This document shows positions 56,949-64,000 of a stretch of 64,000 nucleotides of DNA, piece by piece. Below the pieces are notes generated by a model. That model saw only the letters and a program-made list of their open reading frames with translations, was not told the origin of the DNA and searched no databases. The stretch is taken from NCBI RefSeq assembly GCF_009363795.1, contig NZ_CP045420.1, positions 539,001 through 603,000 on the forward strand, given 5' to 3'. The DNA comes from Palleronia sp. THAF1 (GTDB lineage: Bacteria; Pseudomonadota; Alphaproteobacteria; Rhodobacterales; Rhodobacteraceae). A program made the translations under genes and the position numbers. Each line of letters begins with the position of its first letter. Position 1 is the first letter of the stretch.

Positions 56949-57830
56949 ATGTTGCGTTCTGGTGTTATCGCCAAGAAGGTCGGCATGACGCGGATCTTCC
57001 AGGACGACGGCCGGCAAGTGCCCGTCACCGTCCTTCAACTGGACAAGCTTCAGGTCGTGGCAACGCGCACCGCTGACGAGCACGGTTATACCGCCGTTCA
57101 GCTCGGCGCGGGCAATGCCAAGGCGAAGAATGTCTCGAAAGCCATGCGCGGCCACTTCGCCGTTGCCAAGGTCGAACCGAAGCGCAAGATCGCCGAGTTC
57201 CGGGTTCATCCCGAGAACCTGATCGCTGTCGGTGAAGAGATCACTGCGAACCACTACTTCGCGGGTCAATTCGTTGACGTGGCTGGTACGTCCATCGGTA
57301 AGGGCTTCCAGGGTGCCATGAAGCGGCACAACTTCGGCGGCCTGCGTGCGACGCACGGTGTCTCGATCAGCCACCGTTCGCACGGCTCCACCGGCCAGTG
57401 TCAGGACCCCGGCAAGGTGTTCAAGGGCAAGAAGATGGCCGGTCACATGGGTGCTGCCCGCGTGACCACGCAGAACCTGCAGGTCGTCAAGACCGACGCC
57501 GACCGTGGCCTGATCATGGTCAAGGGCGCCGTTCCCGGCTCCAAAGGTGGCTGGGTCACGATCAAGGACGCGGTGAAGAAGCCGATGCCCGATGGCGTGA
57601 TCTACCCCGCCGCGCTGAAGTCCGCTGCCGAGGAAGCCGAGCGTATGGCTGCCGAAGCTGCCGAAGCTGCCGAGAAGGAGCGTCTGGAGGCGGAAGCCGC
57701 AGAGGCCGAGCGTCAGGCTGCCGAGCAGGCCGAAGCGCTGAAGGAAGCCGAGGCTGAAATCTCCGAGGAATCCGCTGAGGCCGATAATTCGGACAGTGAT
57801 CCCCGATCGACCGAGGAGGGTGACCAATGA
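56949..57830 (+). CDS. rplC: 50S ribosomal protein L3 with long acidic C-terminal extension
   Basis: The product has 293 residues. The L3 core (1-224) is standard: [20 protein letters not shown], the [20 protein letters not shown] loop reaching the peptidyl-transferase centre, and [20 protein letters not shown] around Gln150, the residue N5-methylated by PrmB in E. coli L3. Residues 225-293 are a tail of Ala/Glu/Lys-rich helix ([20 protein letters not shown]) ending acidic and Ser-rich. Most bacterial L3 proteins are about 205-240 residues. The gene overlaps rplD by four bases. Confidence 0.97.
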   Translation: MLRSGVIAKKVGMTRIFQDDGRQVPVTVLQLDKLQVVATRTADEHGYTAVQLGAGNAKAKNVSKAMRGHFAVAKVEPKRKIAEFRVHPENLIAVGEEITANHYFAGQFVDVAGTSIGKGFQGAMKRHNFGGLRATHGVSISHRSHGSTGQCQDPGKVFKGKKMAGHMGAARVTTQNLQVVKTDADRGLIMVKGAVPGSKGGWVTIKDAVKKPMPDGVIYPAALKSAAEEAERMAAEAAEAAEKERLEAEAAEAERQAAEQAEALKEAEAEISEESAEADNSDSDPRSTEEGDQ

Positions 57831-58447
57831 AAACCGACGTCTTGACTCTCGACGGTGGCAAGAACGGTTCCGTGGATCTCAACGAAGAGATCTTCGGGCT
57901 GGAGCCGCGCGCCGATATCCTGCACCGTGTGGTCCGCTGGCAGCGTAACAACGCGCAGCAGGGCACCCACAAGGTGAAGACCCGTTCGGAAACGAGCTAC
58001 TCCACCAAGAAGATCTATCGCCAGAAGGGCACCGGCGGCGCACGCCACGGTGACCGGAACGCGCCGATCTTCCGGGGTGGTGGTGTCTACAAGGGCCCGA
58101 CCCCGCGTAGCCACGGCCATGAGCTGACCAAGAAGTTCCGCAAGCTGGGCCTGCGCCATGCGCTGTCCGCGAAGGCACGTGAGGGCAACTTGGTCATCAT
58201 CGACGTGGCAGAGCTGGCCGAAGCCAAGACCAAGACGCTTGCGTCGAAGGTCAAGGAGCTGGGCTGGAAGCGCACGCTGGTGATCGACGGCTCTGAGCTG
58301 AACGAGAACTTCGCCACCGCCGCGCGCAACCTCGACAGCTTCGATGTGCTGCCGAGCATGGGCGCCAACGTCTACGACATCCTCAAGCGTGACACCCTGG
58401 TGATCACGAAAGCGGGGATCGAAGCACTGGAGGCTCGTCTGAAATGA
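57827..58447 (+). CDS. rplD: 50S ribosomal protein L4
   Basis: The 206-residue protein contains the tunnel-loop sequence [20 protein letters not shown] and [14 protein letters not shown], and ends [17 protein letters not shown]4 lines the exit tunnel and autoregulates the S10 operon in enterobacteria. It is coupled to rplC and rplW by four-base overlaps. Confidence 0.97.
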   Translation: MKTDVLTLDGGKNGSVDLNEEIFGLEPRADILHRVVRWQRNNAQQGTHKVKTRSETSYSTKKIYRQKGTGGARHGDRNAPIFRGGGVYKGPTPRSHGHELTKKFRKLGLRHALSAKAREGNLVIIDVAELAEAKTKTLASKVKELGWKRTLVIDGSELNENFATAARNLDSFDVLPSMGANVYDILKRDTLVITKAGIEALEARLK

Positions 58448-58740
58448 GCACCAAGACCGAACATTACGATGTGATCCGCAAACCGGTCATCACCGAGAAG
58501 GCCACGATGGCGTCCGAAAACGGCGCCGTGGTTTTCGAGGTGGCGAACGACGCGAACAAGCCCATGATCAAAGAGGCTGTCGAAAGCCTGTTTGGCGTGA
58601 AGGTGAAGGCCGTGAACACGGTCGTCACCAAGGGCAAGGTCAAGCGCTTCCGTGGCATCATGGGCCAGCGCAAGACGATCAAGAAAGCCTACGTGACGCT
58701 CGAAGAGGGCAACACGATCGACGTGACGACGGGGCTGTAA
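58444..58740 (+). CDS. rplW: 50S ribosomal protein L23
   Basis: The 98-residue protein sits at the exit tunnel as docking site for trigger factor and SRP. The motifs [22 protein letters not shown] and [15 protein letters not shown] are typical. The end ([15 protein letters not shown]) is standard. A strong terminator follows 29 bases later. Confidence 0.97.
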   Translation: MSTKTEHYDVIRKPVITEKATMASENGAVVFEVANDANKPMIKEAVESLFGVKVKAVNTVVTKGKVKRFRGIMGQRKTIKKAYVTLEEGNTIDVTTGL

Positions 58741-58768
58741 GCTTCGTCTCAGGCTGAGAACGATAAAG

Positions 58769-58796
58769 AACTCCGCTCGAAAGAGCGGAGTTTTTT
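58769..58796 (+). terminator. Rho-independent terminator inside the S10 cluster, after rplW
   Basis: AACTCCGCTC (58769-58778) pairs with GAGCGGAGTT (58783-58792) around a GAAA tetraloop, followed by TTTT. It is a near-ideal terminator, 28 bases after the rplW stop, and splits what is usually a single operon. Confidence 0.88.
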
Positions 58797-59102
58797 CGTT
58801 CACAGGGAGCCGTGTCGCCTGCGCTTTGGTCCCGATCCGCGCTGGGTTTTGTAATCTGAAAGGGATTGACCACCGTTAGAACCGGCCACTTCTGGCACGT
58901 TCTAGCATACCGTGCTTGACCCTCACTCCGAGCCCTCCTAGAAGCCCCCATCGGCCCAGCCCCGGATTCGTCCGGGGCTTGGCTTTTGGTCGCTAGGGGT
59001 ATCCCTGACGGCATCGCTACTGGGACCTTCGGGGCCCTTCACCAAACCGCGGTCCAGTGCCCATCCGGGGCAGGGCCGCCCACAAAACGGAAGACAGAAA
59101 GC
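58797..59102 (+). other. 306-base spacer before rplB with UUCG hairpin
   Basis: No protein gene is supported (two open frames lack ribosome sites and motifs). A 9-bp stem AGCCCCGGA/TCCGGGGCT (58959-58980) is capped by a TTCG tetraloop and followed by TGGCTTTTGG, a second terminator-like element or leader. Promoter-like sequence is weak (TTGACC at 58865-58870 without a good -10). The downstream unit rplB onward must start in this spacer or receive read-through. Confidence 0.55.
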
Positions 59103-59945
59103 ATGGCACTCAAGTCGTACAAGCCGACGACGCCGGGCCAGCGCGGGCTGGTGCTGATCGACCGTTCGGAGCTGTGGAAAGGTCGCCCGGTCAAATCCCT
59201 TACTGAGGGTTTGTCCAAGCATGGCGGTCGGAACAACACCGGACGGATCACGATGCGTCGCCGCGGTGGTGGCGCTAAGCGTCTCTATCGTATCGTCGAT
59301 TTCAAACGCACCAAGCACGACATGGAAGCTGTCGTCGTTCGGATCGAATATGACCCGAACCGCACCGCCTTCATCGCGCTGATCCAGTACACCGATGGCG
59401 AGCAACGCTACATCCTCGCCCCCCAGCGCCTAGGCGTTGGCGACAAGATCGTCTCAGGCACCCGTGTCGACGTGAAGCCCGGCAACGCGATGCCGTTCCA
59501 GGGCATGCCCATCGGTACGATCATCCACAACATCGAGCTGAAGCCCGGCAAGGGCGGCCAGATCGCACGTGCGGCGGGCACCTATGCCCAGTTCGTCGGT
59601 CGCGATGGCGGCTACGCCCAGATCCGCCTGAGCTCGGGCGAGCTGCGCATGGTCCGTCAGGAATGCATGGCCACCGTCGGTGCTGTGTCGAACCCCGACA
59701 ACTCGAACCAGAACATCGGTAAAGCGGGCCGCAACCGTCACAAGGGCATCCGCCCGTCTGTGCGTGGTGTCGTGATGAACCCGGTCGACCACCCGCACGG
59801 TGGTGGTGAAGGCCGGACCTCGGGTGGTCGTCACCCGGTCACGCCCTGGGGCAAGCCCACGAAGGGCGCGCGCACCCGCAACAAGAAGAAGGCGTCGCAA
59901 GCTCTTATCATCCGCTCGCGTCACGCCAAGAAGAAGGGCCGCTAA
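59103..59945 (+). CDS. rplB: 50S ribosomal protein L2
   Basis: The 280-residue protein starts [20 protein letters not shown], with [19 protein letters not shown] and the catalytic-site-adjacent [20 protein letters not shown]. It is among the most conserved proteins at the peptidyl-transferase centre. It starts after the 361-base gap from rplW. Confidence 0.98.
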   Translation: MALKSYKPTTPGQRGLVLIDRSELWKGRPVKSLTEGLSKHGGRNNTGRITMRRRGGGAKRLYRIVDFKRTKHDMEAVVVRIEYDPNRTAFIALIQYTDGEQRYILAPQRLGVGDKIVSGTRVDVKPGNAMPFQGMPIGTIIHNIELKPGKGGQIARAAGTYAQFVGRDGGYAQIRLSSGELRMVRQECMATVGAVSNPDNSNQNIGKAGRNRHKGIRPSVRGVVMNPVDHPHGGGEGRTSGGRHPVTPWGKPTKGARTRNKKKASQALIIRSRHAKKKGR

Positions 59946-59948
59946 CTT

Positions 59949-60227
59949 ATGTCTCGTTCCGTATGGAAAGGCCCCTTTGTGGACGCGTACGTCCTCAAGA
60001 AGGCCGAGAAAACCCGCGAGAGCGGCCGCAACGAGGTCATCAAGATCTGGTCGCGCCGTTCCACCATCCTGCCGCAATTCGTTGGTCTGACCTTCGGCGT
60101 CTACAACGGGAAGAAGCACATCCCGGTGAATGTCTCCGAAGAGATGATCGGCCAGAAGTTCGGCGAATTCAGCCCGACGCGGACCTACTACGGTCACGCC
60201 GCCGACAAGAAGGCGAAGCGCAAATGA
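59949..60227 (+). CDS. rpsS: 30S ribosomal protein S19
   Basis: The 92-residue protein has the signature [20 protein letters not shown] and [20 protein letters not shown]. It binds the 30S head near the A site. It overlaps rplV by four bases (ATGA). Confidence 0.98.
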   Translation: MSRSVWKGPFVDAYVLKKAEKTRESGRNEVIKIWSRRSTILPQFVGLTFGVYNGKKHIPVNVSEEMIGQKFGEFSPTRTYYGHAADKKAKRK

Positions 60228-60610
60228 GCAAGGAAAAGAATCCCCGCCGCGTGGCCGATAATGAGGCTATGGCGAAGACGCGCATGCTGCGCACGTCTCC
60301 GCAGAAGCTGAACCTCGTCGCCGGTCTGATCCGTGGCAAGAAGGTGGAAAAGGCACTTGTCGATCTCACCTTCTCGAAGAAGCGTATCGCCGCTGACGTG
60401 AAGAAGTGCCTTCAGTCCGCCATCGCGAACGCCGAAAACAACCACAACCTGGACGTGGACGAGCTGATCGTCGCCGAGGCCTATGTGGGCAAGAACCTGA
60501 CGCTCAAGCGCGGGCGTCCCCGTGCGCGGGGCCGGTTCGGCCGCATCATCAAGCCGTTCTCGGAGATCACCATCAAGGTCCGCCAGGTCGAGGAGCAAGC
60601 GAATGGGTAA
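60224..60610 (+). CDS. rplV: 50S ribosomal protein L22
   Basis: The 128-residue protein begins [40 protein letters not shown] and the beta-hairpin region [15 protein letters not shown] that reaches the exit tunnel are conserved. It overlaps rpsC by eight bases. Confidence 0.97.
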   Translation: MSKEKNPRRVADNEAMAKTRMLRTSPQKLNLVAGLIRGKKVEKALVDLTFSKKRIAADVKKCLQSAIANAENNHNLDVDELIVAEAYVGKNLTLKRGRPRARGRFGRIIKPFSEITIKVRQVEEQANG

Positions 60611-61310
60611 TAAAGTAAACCCGATCGGCATGCGGCTTCAGGTCAACCGGACCTGGGACAGCCGCTGGTACGCCGACACGAAGGACTACGGCGATCTTCT
60701 GATGGAAGACATCCGCATGCGGGAGTTCATCAAGGAAGAGTGCAAGGCCGCCGGCATCAGCCGCGTCATCATCGAGCGTCCGCACAAGAAGTGCCGTGTG
60801 ACCATCCACACCGCGCGTCCGGGCGTCATCATCGGCAAGAAAGGCGCGGACATCGAGACGCTGCGCAAGAAGCTGGCTTCGATGACGGATAGCGAGCTGC
60901 ACCTGAACGTGGTCGAAGTCCGCAAGCCGGAACTCGACGCCGCTCTGGTCGGTGAGTCCATCGCGCAGCAGCTGGAGCGCCGGGTGTCTTTCCGTCGCGC
61001 CATGAAGCGTGCGGTGCAGAACGCCATGCGTATGGGTGCCTTGGGTATCCGTGTGAACCTCGCAGGCCGCCTTGGCGGTGCCGAGATTGCCCGGACCGAA
61101 TGGTACCGCGAGGGCCGCGTGCCCCTGCACACCCTGCGTGCCGATATCGACCACGCGACGATCGAGGCCAAGACGGCCTACGGGATCATCGGGATCAAGG
61201 TCTGGATCTTCAAAGGTGAGATCATGGAACATGACCCGCAGGCCCGCGATCGCCGTGCCCAGGAAATCCAAGACGGCCCGACGCCCCGTGGCGCCGGCGG
61301 CCGTCGTTAA
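60603..61310 (+). CDS. rpsC: 30S ribosomal protein S3
   Basis: The 235-residue protein starts [20 protein letters not shown]. It has the KH domain [18 protein letters not shown] and the mRNA-entry/helicase region [23 protein letters not shown] 60603 overlaps the end of rplV. It ends in a Gly/Arg-rich tail (RGAGGRR). Confidence 0.97.
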   Translation: MGNKVNPIGMRLQVNRTWDSRWYADTKDYGDLLMEDIRMREFIKEECKAAGISRVIIERPHKKCRVTIHTARPGVIIGKKGADIETLRKKLASMTDSELHLNVVEVRKPELDAALVGESIAQQLERRVSFRRAMKRAVQNAMRMGALGIRVNLAGRLGGAEIARTEWYREGRVPLHTLRADIDHATIEAKTAYGIIGIKVWIFKGEIMEHDPQARDRRAQEIQDGPTPRGAGGRR

Positions 61311-61322
61311 GGAGGAATTGCC

Positions 61323-61736
61323 ATGCTTCAGCCGAAGCGCACGAAATTCCGCAAGATGTTCAAGGGCCGTATCAGCGGCGAAGCGAAGGGCGGGTCTGAC
61401 CTGAACTTCGGATCGTTCGGTCTGAAAGCCGTCGAGCCCGAGCGCATCACAGCGCGTCAGATCGAAGCTGCCCGCCGGGCCATGACGCGCCAGATGAAGC
61501 GTCAGGGTCGCGTGTGGATCCGCATCTTCCCCGACGTGCCCGTCACCGCCAAGCCCATCGAAGTGCGTATGGGTAAAGGCAAGGGCTCGGTCGACCGCTG
61601 GACCGCCAAGGTCAAGCCCGGCCGCGTGATGTTCGAACTGGACGGTGTGCCGGAAGACATCGCCCGCGAGGCCCTGCGCCTTGCCGCGATGAAGCTACCG
61701 ATCAAAACGCGCGTCGTCGCGCGCGAAGACTGGTAG
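61323..61736 (+). CDS. rplP: 50S ribosomal protein L16
   Basis: The 137-residue protein starts [20 protein letters not shown]. It holds the loop [15 protein letters not shown] with Arg82, equivalent to E. coli L16 Arg81, which is beta-hydroxylated by the ribosomal oxygenase RoxA (YcfD). L16 positions tRNA in the A/P sites. AAGGAGG precedes the ATG. It is the last gene before an inserted oxygenase gene. Confidence 0.98.
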   Translation: MLQPKRTKFRKMFKGRISGEAKGGSDLNFGSFGLKAVEPERITARQIEAARRAMTRQMKRQGRVWIRIFPDVPVTAKPIEVRMGKGKGSVDRWTAKVKPGRVMFELDGVPEDIAREALRLAAMKLPIKTRVVAREDW

Positions 61737-61807
61737 AACCAGTCTCGCGCGTAGTGCGGCATAGCATGTTGCGCAGCAAGATGCGGGCCGACACCCGGTA
61801 GAAATTG

Positions 61808-61837
61808 AATAGGGCAGGGGGAAACCTCTGCCCTATT
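61808..61837 (+). terminator. Hairpin between rplP and the oxygenase gene
   Basis: AATAGGGCAG (61808-61817) pairs with CTGCCCTATT (61828-61837) around a ten-base loop, followed by CTTATTCTC. The T content is modest, so it may be a partial terminator 71 bases after rplP. Confidence 0.55.
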
Positions 61838-61875
61838 CTTATTCTCAAAACCCAACCGATTTCCGGACCTCTTCC

Positions 61876-62490
61876 ATGCCCCTCACCAACCTCTTCGCTT
61901 CCCCCCTCTACCGCGCCACCCTGTCGGACCATGGCGCCCTCGACATTTCCGAGTTGGAAGCGACCGCCATCGCGATCGCCGAGGATGACGAGGCCGGGCA
62001 GGAGTGGTGCGAAGAACAGGGCTATCCCGGCTACACTTCTTACGCCTCGCTGACCGACCTGCCGTGGCGCGCGCCGATCTTCGCCGATCTGGTGAAAGTG
62101 CTCGACGCCCACGTCGCCGCTTTCGCCGAAGACCTGCATCTGGATCTGGGAGAGGGGAAGCTGGTGCTGGAGGATATCTGGATCAATATCCTGCCCGAGG
62201 GTGGCAGCCACTCTGGCCACCTGCATCCCCATTCGGTGATCTCGGGCACAACCTATGTCGCCATGCCCGAAGGCACCTCCGCCATCCGTTTTGAGGACCC
62301 CCGCCACCCCATGATGATGGCCCACCCCCCGCGCAAAAAGGACGCGCCCGAAGCGCTGAAGCCCTTCGTCTACGTGCGACCAGAGGTCGGTGACGTCCTG
62401 CTGTGGGAGAGTTTCATCCGCCACGAAGTCCCGCTGAACATGAGCGAGGAAGAGCGGATTTCGGTGAGCTTCAATTATAAGTGGGTGTAA
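61876..62490 (+). CDS. 2-oxoglutarate/Fe(II) oxygenase-like protein (TIGR02466 type) inserted between rplP and rpmC
   Basis: The 204-residue soluble protein has a double-stranded beta-helix oxygenase signature: WINILPEGGSHSGHLHPHS (102-120) with HLH (115-117) as likely iron ligands, SGTTYVAMPEG, then GDVLLWESFIRHEVPLN with His183, and ERISVSFNYKW, where Arg194 would bind 2-oxoglutarate. This matches the TIGR02466 family pattern from memory. The usual Asp of the HxD triad is His here. It is not part of the standard S10 operon and sits directly after rplP. Its substrate is unknown; a ribosomal protein is a reasonable guess. A hairpin precedes it and a branched structure follows. Confidence 0.85.
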   Translation: MPLTNLFASPLYRATLSDHGALDISELEATAIAIAEDDEAGQEWCEEQGYPGYTSYASLTDLPWRAPIFADLVKVLDAHVAAFAEDLHLDLGEGKLVLEDIWINILPEGGSHSGHLHPHSVISGTTYVAMPEGTSAIRFEDPRHPMMMAHPPRKKDAPEALKPFVYVRPEVGDVLLWESFIRHEVPLNMSEEERISVSFNYKWV

Positions 62491-62551
62491 GGCCCGGTTC
62501 GCACGTTAGTGCGGCAAACGCTCCTGTGGAGCGTTTGAGGGCCGAACGGGC
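62491..62551. repeat. Branched inverted-repeat element
   Basis: An outer stem (GCCCGGTTCG, 62492-62501, with CGAACGGGC, 62543-62551, one bulged G) encloses two hairpins: CGCAC-GTTA-GTGCG (about 62500-62513) and CAAACGCTCC-TGT-GGAGCGTTTG (62515-62537, 10 bp perfect). The region between the oxygenase stop and rpmC (62491-62699) holds no gene. The element could be a dispersed repeat or a structured RNA; no T-run follows. Confidence 0.55.
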
Positions 62552-62699
62552 GGAGCCCTTTGCAGCAGTAAGCCGCTTCTCCGACAATGGGTGTTGCGTC
62601 CTGAGTGGATGCAAACTAAAGAGCGCCTTCATCCACCTCCACCGGGAATCAGGGTGACGTGTTCGCACGGCCCTCCGGTGATGTTGAAAGGCTAGAACA

Positions 62700-62915
62700 A
62701 TGGCGCTTGAAGCGACCGATCTGCGGGGCAAGACCCCGGACGAGCTGCGCGATCAGCTTGCCCAGCTGAAGAAAGAGCAGTTCAACCTGCGTTTCCAGGC
62801 TGCGACGAACCAGATGGAAAACACCTCGCGTATGCGCATCGTCCGTCGTGACGTCGCCCGCGTGAAGACGATCCTGAACGAAAAGGCGCGTGACGCCGCC
62901 AAGACGGAGGCCTGA
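62700..62915 (+). CDS. rpmC: 50S ribosomal protein L29
   Basis: The 71-residue helical-hairpin protein has [20 protein letters not shown] and [17 protein letters not shown], characteristic of L29, at the exit tunnel. It resumes the S10 operon order after the oxygenase insertion, four bases before rpsQ. Confidence 0.97.
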   Translation: MALEATDLRGKTPDELRDQLAQLKKEQFNLRFQAATNQMENTSRMRIVRRDVARVKTILNEKARDAAKTEA

Positions 62916-62919
62916 GTCC

Positions 62920-63246
62920 ATGCCCAAGCGTATTCTCCAAGGCGTTGTCACGTCGAACCAGAACGAACAGACCATCACCGTCTCGGTCGAGCGTCGCTTC
63001 ACGCACCCGCTGATGAAGAAGACCATCCGTAAGTCGAAGAAGTATCGCGCCCACGACGAGAACAATCAGTTCAACGTCGGCGACCTGGTCCGCATTCAGG
63101 AATGCGCGCCCAAGTCCAAGACGAAGGTCTGGGAAGTGATGACGCAAGAGATGATCGAAGCCTACGAGGCTGCTCGCGAAGAAGCAGCCAAGCAGCAGCA
63201 GATCGAAGATGCTCAGCGTCACGAAGAGAAAGAGGCCGCCCACTAA
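62920..63246 (+). CDS. rpsQ: 30S ribosomal protein S17 with charged C-terminal extension
   Basis: The 108-residue protein starts [20 protein letters not shown]. The OB-fold core (1-76) includes [20 protein letters not shown] and [20 protein letters not shown]. Residues 77-108 are an extra Glu/Ala/Lys/Gln-rich helix ([20 protein letters not shown]) not seen in most S17 proteins (about 80-85 residues). ATG 62920 is preferred over the longer frame from 62890. Confidence 0.96.
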   Translation: MPKRILQGVVTSNQNEQTITVSVERRFTHPLMKKTIRKSKKYRAHDENNQFNVGDLVRIQECAPKSKTKVWEVMTQEMIEAYEAAREEAAKQQQIEDAQRHEEKEAAH

Positions 63247-63329
63247 GGGAGGCCTGACCGCCCCGGCGTCGTCGGGGCGGGATACATACGAAACCCCAGG
63301 GGTGGTCCCTGAAGGTCGGGAGATAACTT

Positions 63330-63698
63330 ATGATCCAGATGCAGACCAATCTGGATGTTGCTGACAACTCCGGCGCACGCCGAGTTCAGTGCATCAAGGT
63401 TCTGGGCGGGTCGAAGCGGAAGTATGCCTCGGTGGGCGACGTTATCGTCGTCTCCGTGAAAGAGGCCATTCCGCGCGGCCGCGTCAAGAAGGGCGACGTG
63501 CGCAAAGCCGTCGTCGTGCGTACCGCCAAAGAAGTGCGCCGCGAAGACGGCACCGCGATCCGTTTCGATCGCAACGCCGCCGTGATCCTCAACAACAACA
63601 ACGAGCCGATCGGCACCCGTATCTTCGGGCCGGTTGTCCGTGAGCTTCGTGCCAAGAACTACATGAAGATCATCTCGCTCGCTCCGGAGGTGCTGTAA
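63330..63698 (+). CDS. rplN: 50S ribosomal protein L14
   Basis: The 122-residue protein starts [20 protein letters not shown], with [20 protein letters not shown] and the end [18 protein letters not shown], the standard length. It contacts the 30S subunit at a bridge. Its stop shares one base with the rplX start (TAATG). An 83-base leader with no T-run hairpin separates it from rpsQ. Confidence 0.98.
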   Translation: MIQMQTNLDVADNSGARRVQCIKVLGGSKRKYASVGDVIVVSVKEAIPRGRVKKGDVRKAVVVRTAKEVRREDGTAIRFDRNAAVILNNNNEPIGTRIFGPVVRELRAKNYMKIISLAPEVL

Positions 63699-64000
63699 TG
63701 GCTGCCAAACTCCGCAAAGGTGACAAGGTCATCGTCCTTGCCGGCAAGGACAAGGGGCAAGAGGGCGAGATCGCCCAGGTCATGCCCGCAAAGGGCAAGG
63801 CCGTCGTCGAGGGCGTGAACATGGCGATCCGCCACACGCGCCAGTCCCAGACCGACCAGGGCGGCCGCAAGCCGAAGGCCATGCCGATCGACCTGTCGAA
63901 CCTGGCCCTGCTGGACGCCAACGGCAAAGCGACCCGCGTCGGCTTCCGCGAGGAAGACGGCAAGAAGGTCCGCTTCGCCAAGACCACGGGAGACGCGATC
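63698..64000 (+). CDS. rplX: 50S ribosomal protein L24, 3' end cut by window
   Basis: The first 101 codons are present: [20 protein letters not shown] (KOW motif), [15 protein letters not shown] and the later [11 protein letters not shown]. Normal length is about 101-105 residues, so only the last few codons are missing. L24 starts assembly of the 50S subunit and lies at the exit tunnel. Confidence 0.95.
   Translation, partial: MAAKLRKGDKVIVLAGKDKGQEGEIAQVMPAKGKAVVEGVNMAIRHTRQSQTDQGGRKPKAMPIDLSNLALLDANGKATRVGFREEDGKKVRFAKTTGDAI

Overview
The window is about 64 kb of GC-rich chromosome from an alphaproteobacterium, most likely a Rhodobacteraceae/Roseobacter-group species. This rests on the membrane-anchored cytochrome c of the Paracoccus CycM type, the rplKA, rplJL, rpoBC, rpsL-rpsG-fusA-tuf and S10 order, the yejABEF and tyrA-pheA arrangements, an intergenic repeat of a type I associate with Rhodobacterales, and the DUF3306/TorD/ferredoxin cluster. 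No phage, transposase, CRISPR array or rRNA gene is visible. All assignments come from reading the sequence; no database search was run.

Positions 1-35 kb are a mosaic of short operons on both strands. They hold a truncated GDSL esterase, an FAD-linked hydroxyacid dehydrogenase and an MFS carrier. Next come a coupled tyrA-pheA pair (Tyr and Phe synthesis) and a coupled pair of unknown genes, the first a two-TM, beta-rich protein. Haem genes follow (hemC diverging from hemE, with hemF nearby), then an SDR with an altered active site, an RsmC-like methyltransferase behind clpS, and a HAD hydrolase. After these are a SPOR-tailed D,D-carboxypeptidase, a phosphoesterase/lipid-kinase pair, the yejABEF peptide importer, cycM, xerC with DUF484, an elongator tRNA-Met, an Mrp/ApbC Fe-S operon with two small partners, and a transglutaminase-like protein. 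The section ends with a polyferredoxin facing DUF3306 and a TorD chaperone (formate-dehydrogenase-type accessory genes without the enzyme) and a phospholipase-D/EEP pair.

Positions 35-64 kb are the information-processing core, all plus strand except the YkgJ-type gene: secE, nusG, rplK, rplA, (sensor island), rplJ, rplL, rpoB, rpoC, (DMT transporter), rpsL, rpsG, fusA, tuf, rpsJ, rplC, rplD, rplW, rplB, rpsS, rplV, rpsC, rplP, (oxygenase), rpmC, rpsQ, rplN, rplX (cut by the window end). Terminator-like hairpins follow rplA, rplL, rpoC and rplW, so the cluster is split into several transcription units.

The most interesting points are: a 2-oxoglutarate/Fe(II) oxygenase-like gene directly after rplP, whose product L16 is a known ribosomal-oxygenase substrate in E. 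coli; a sensor kinase with a MetOD1-like partner inserted between rplA and rplJ; the unknown membrane/beta-rich gene pair; two related long palindromes at convergent gene ends; and long charged C-terminal tails on L3 and S17.
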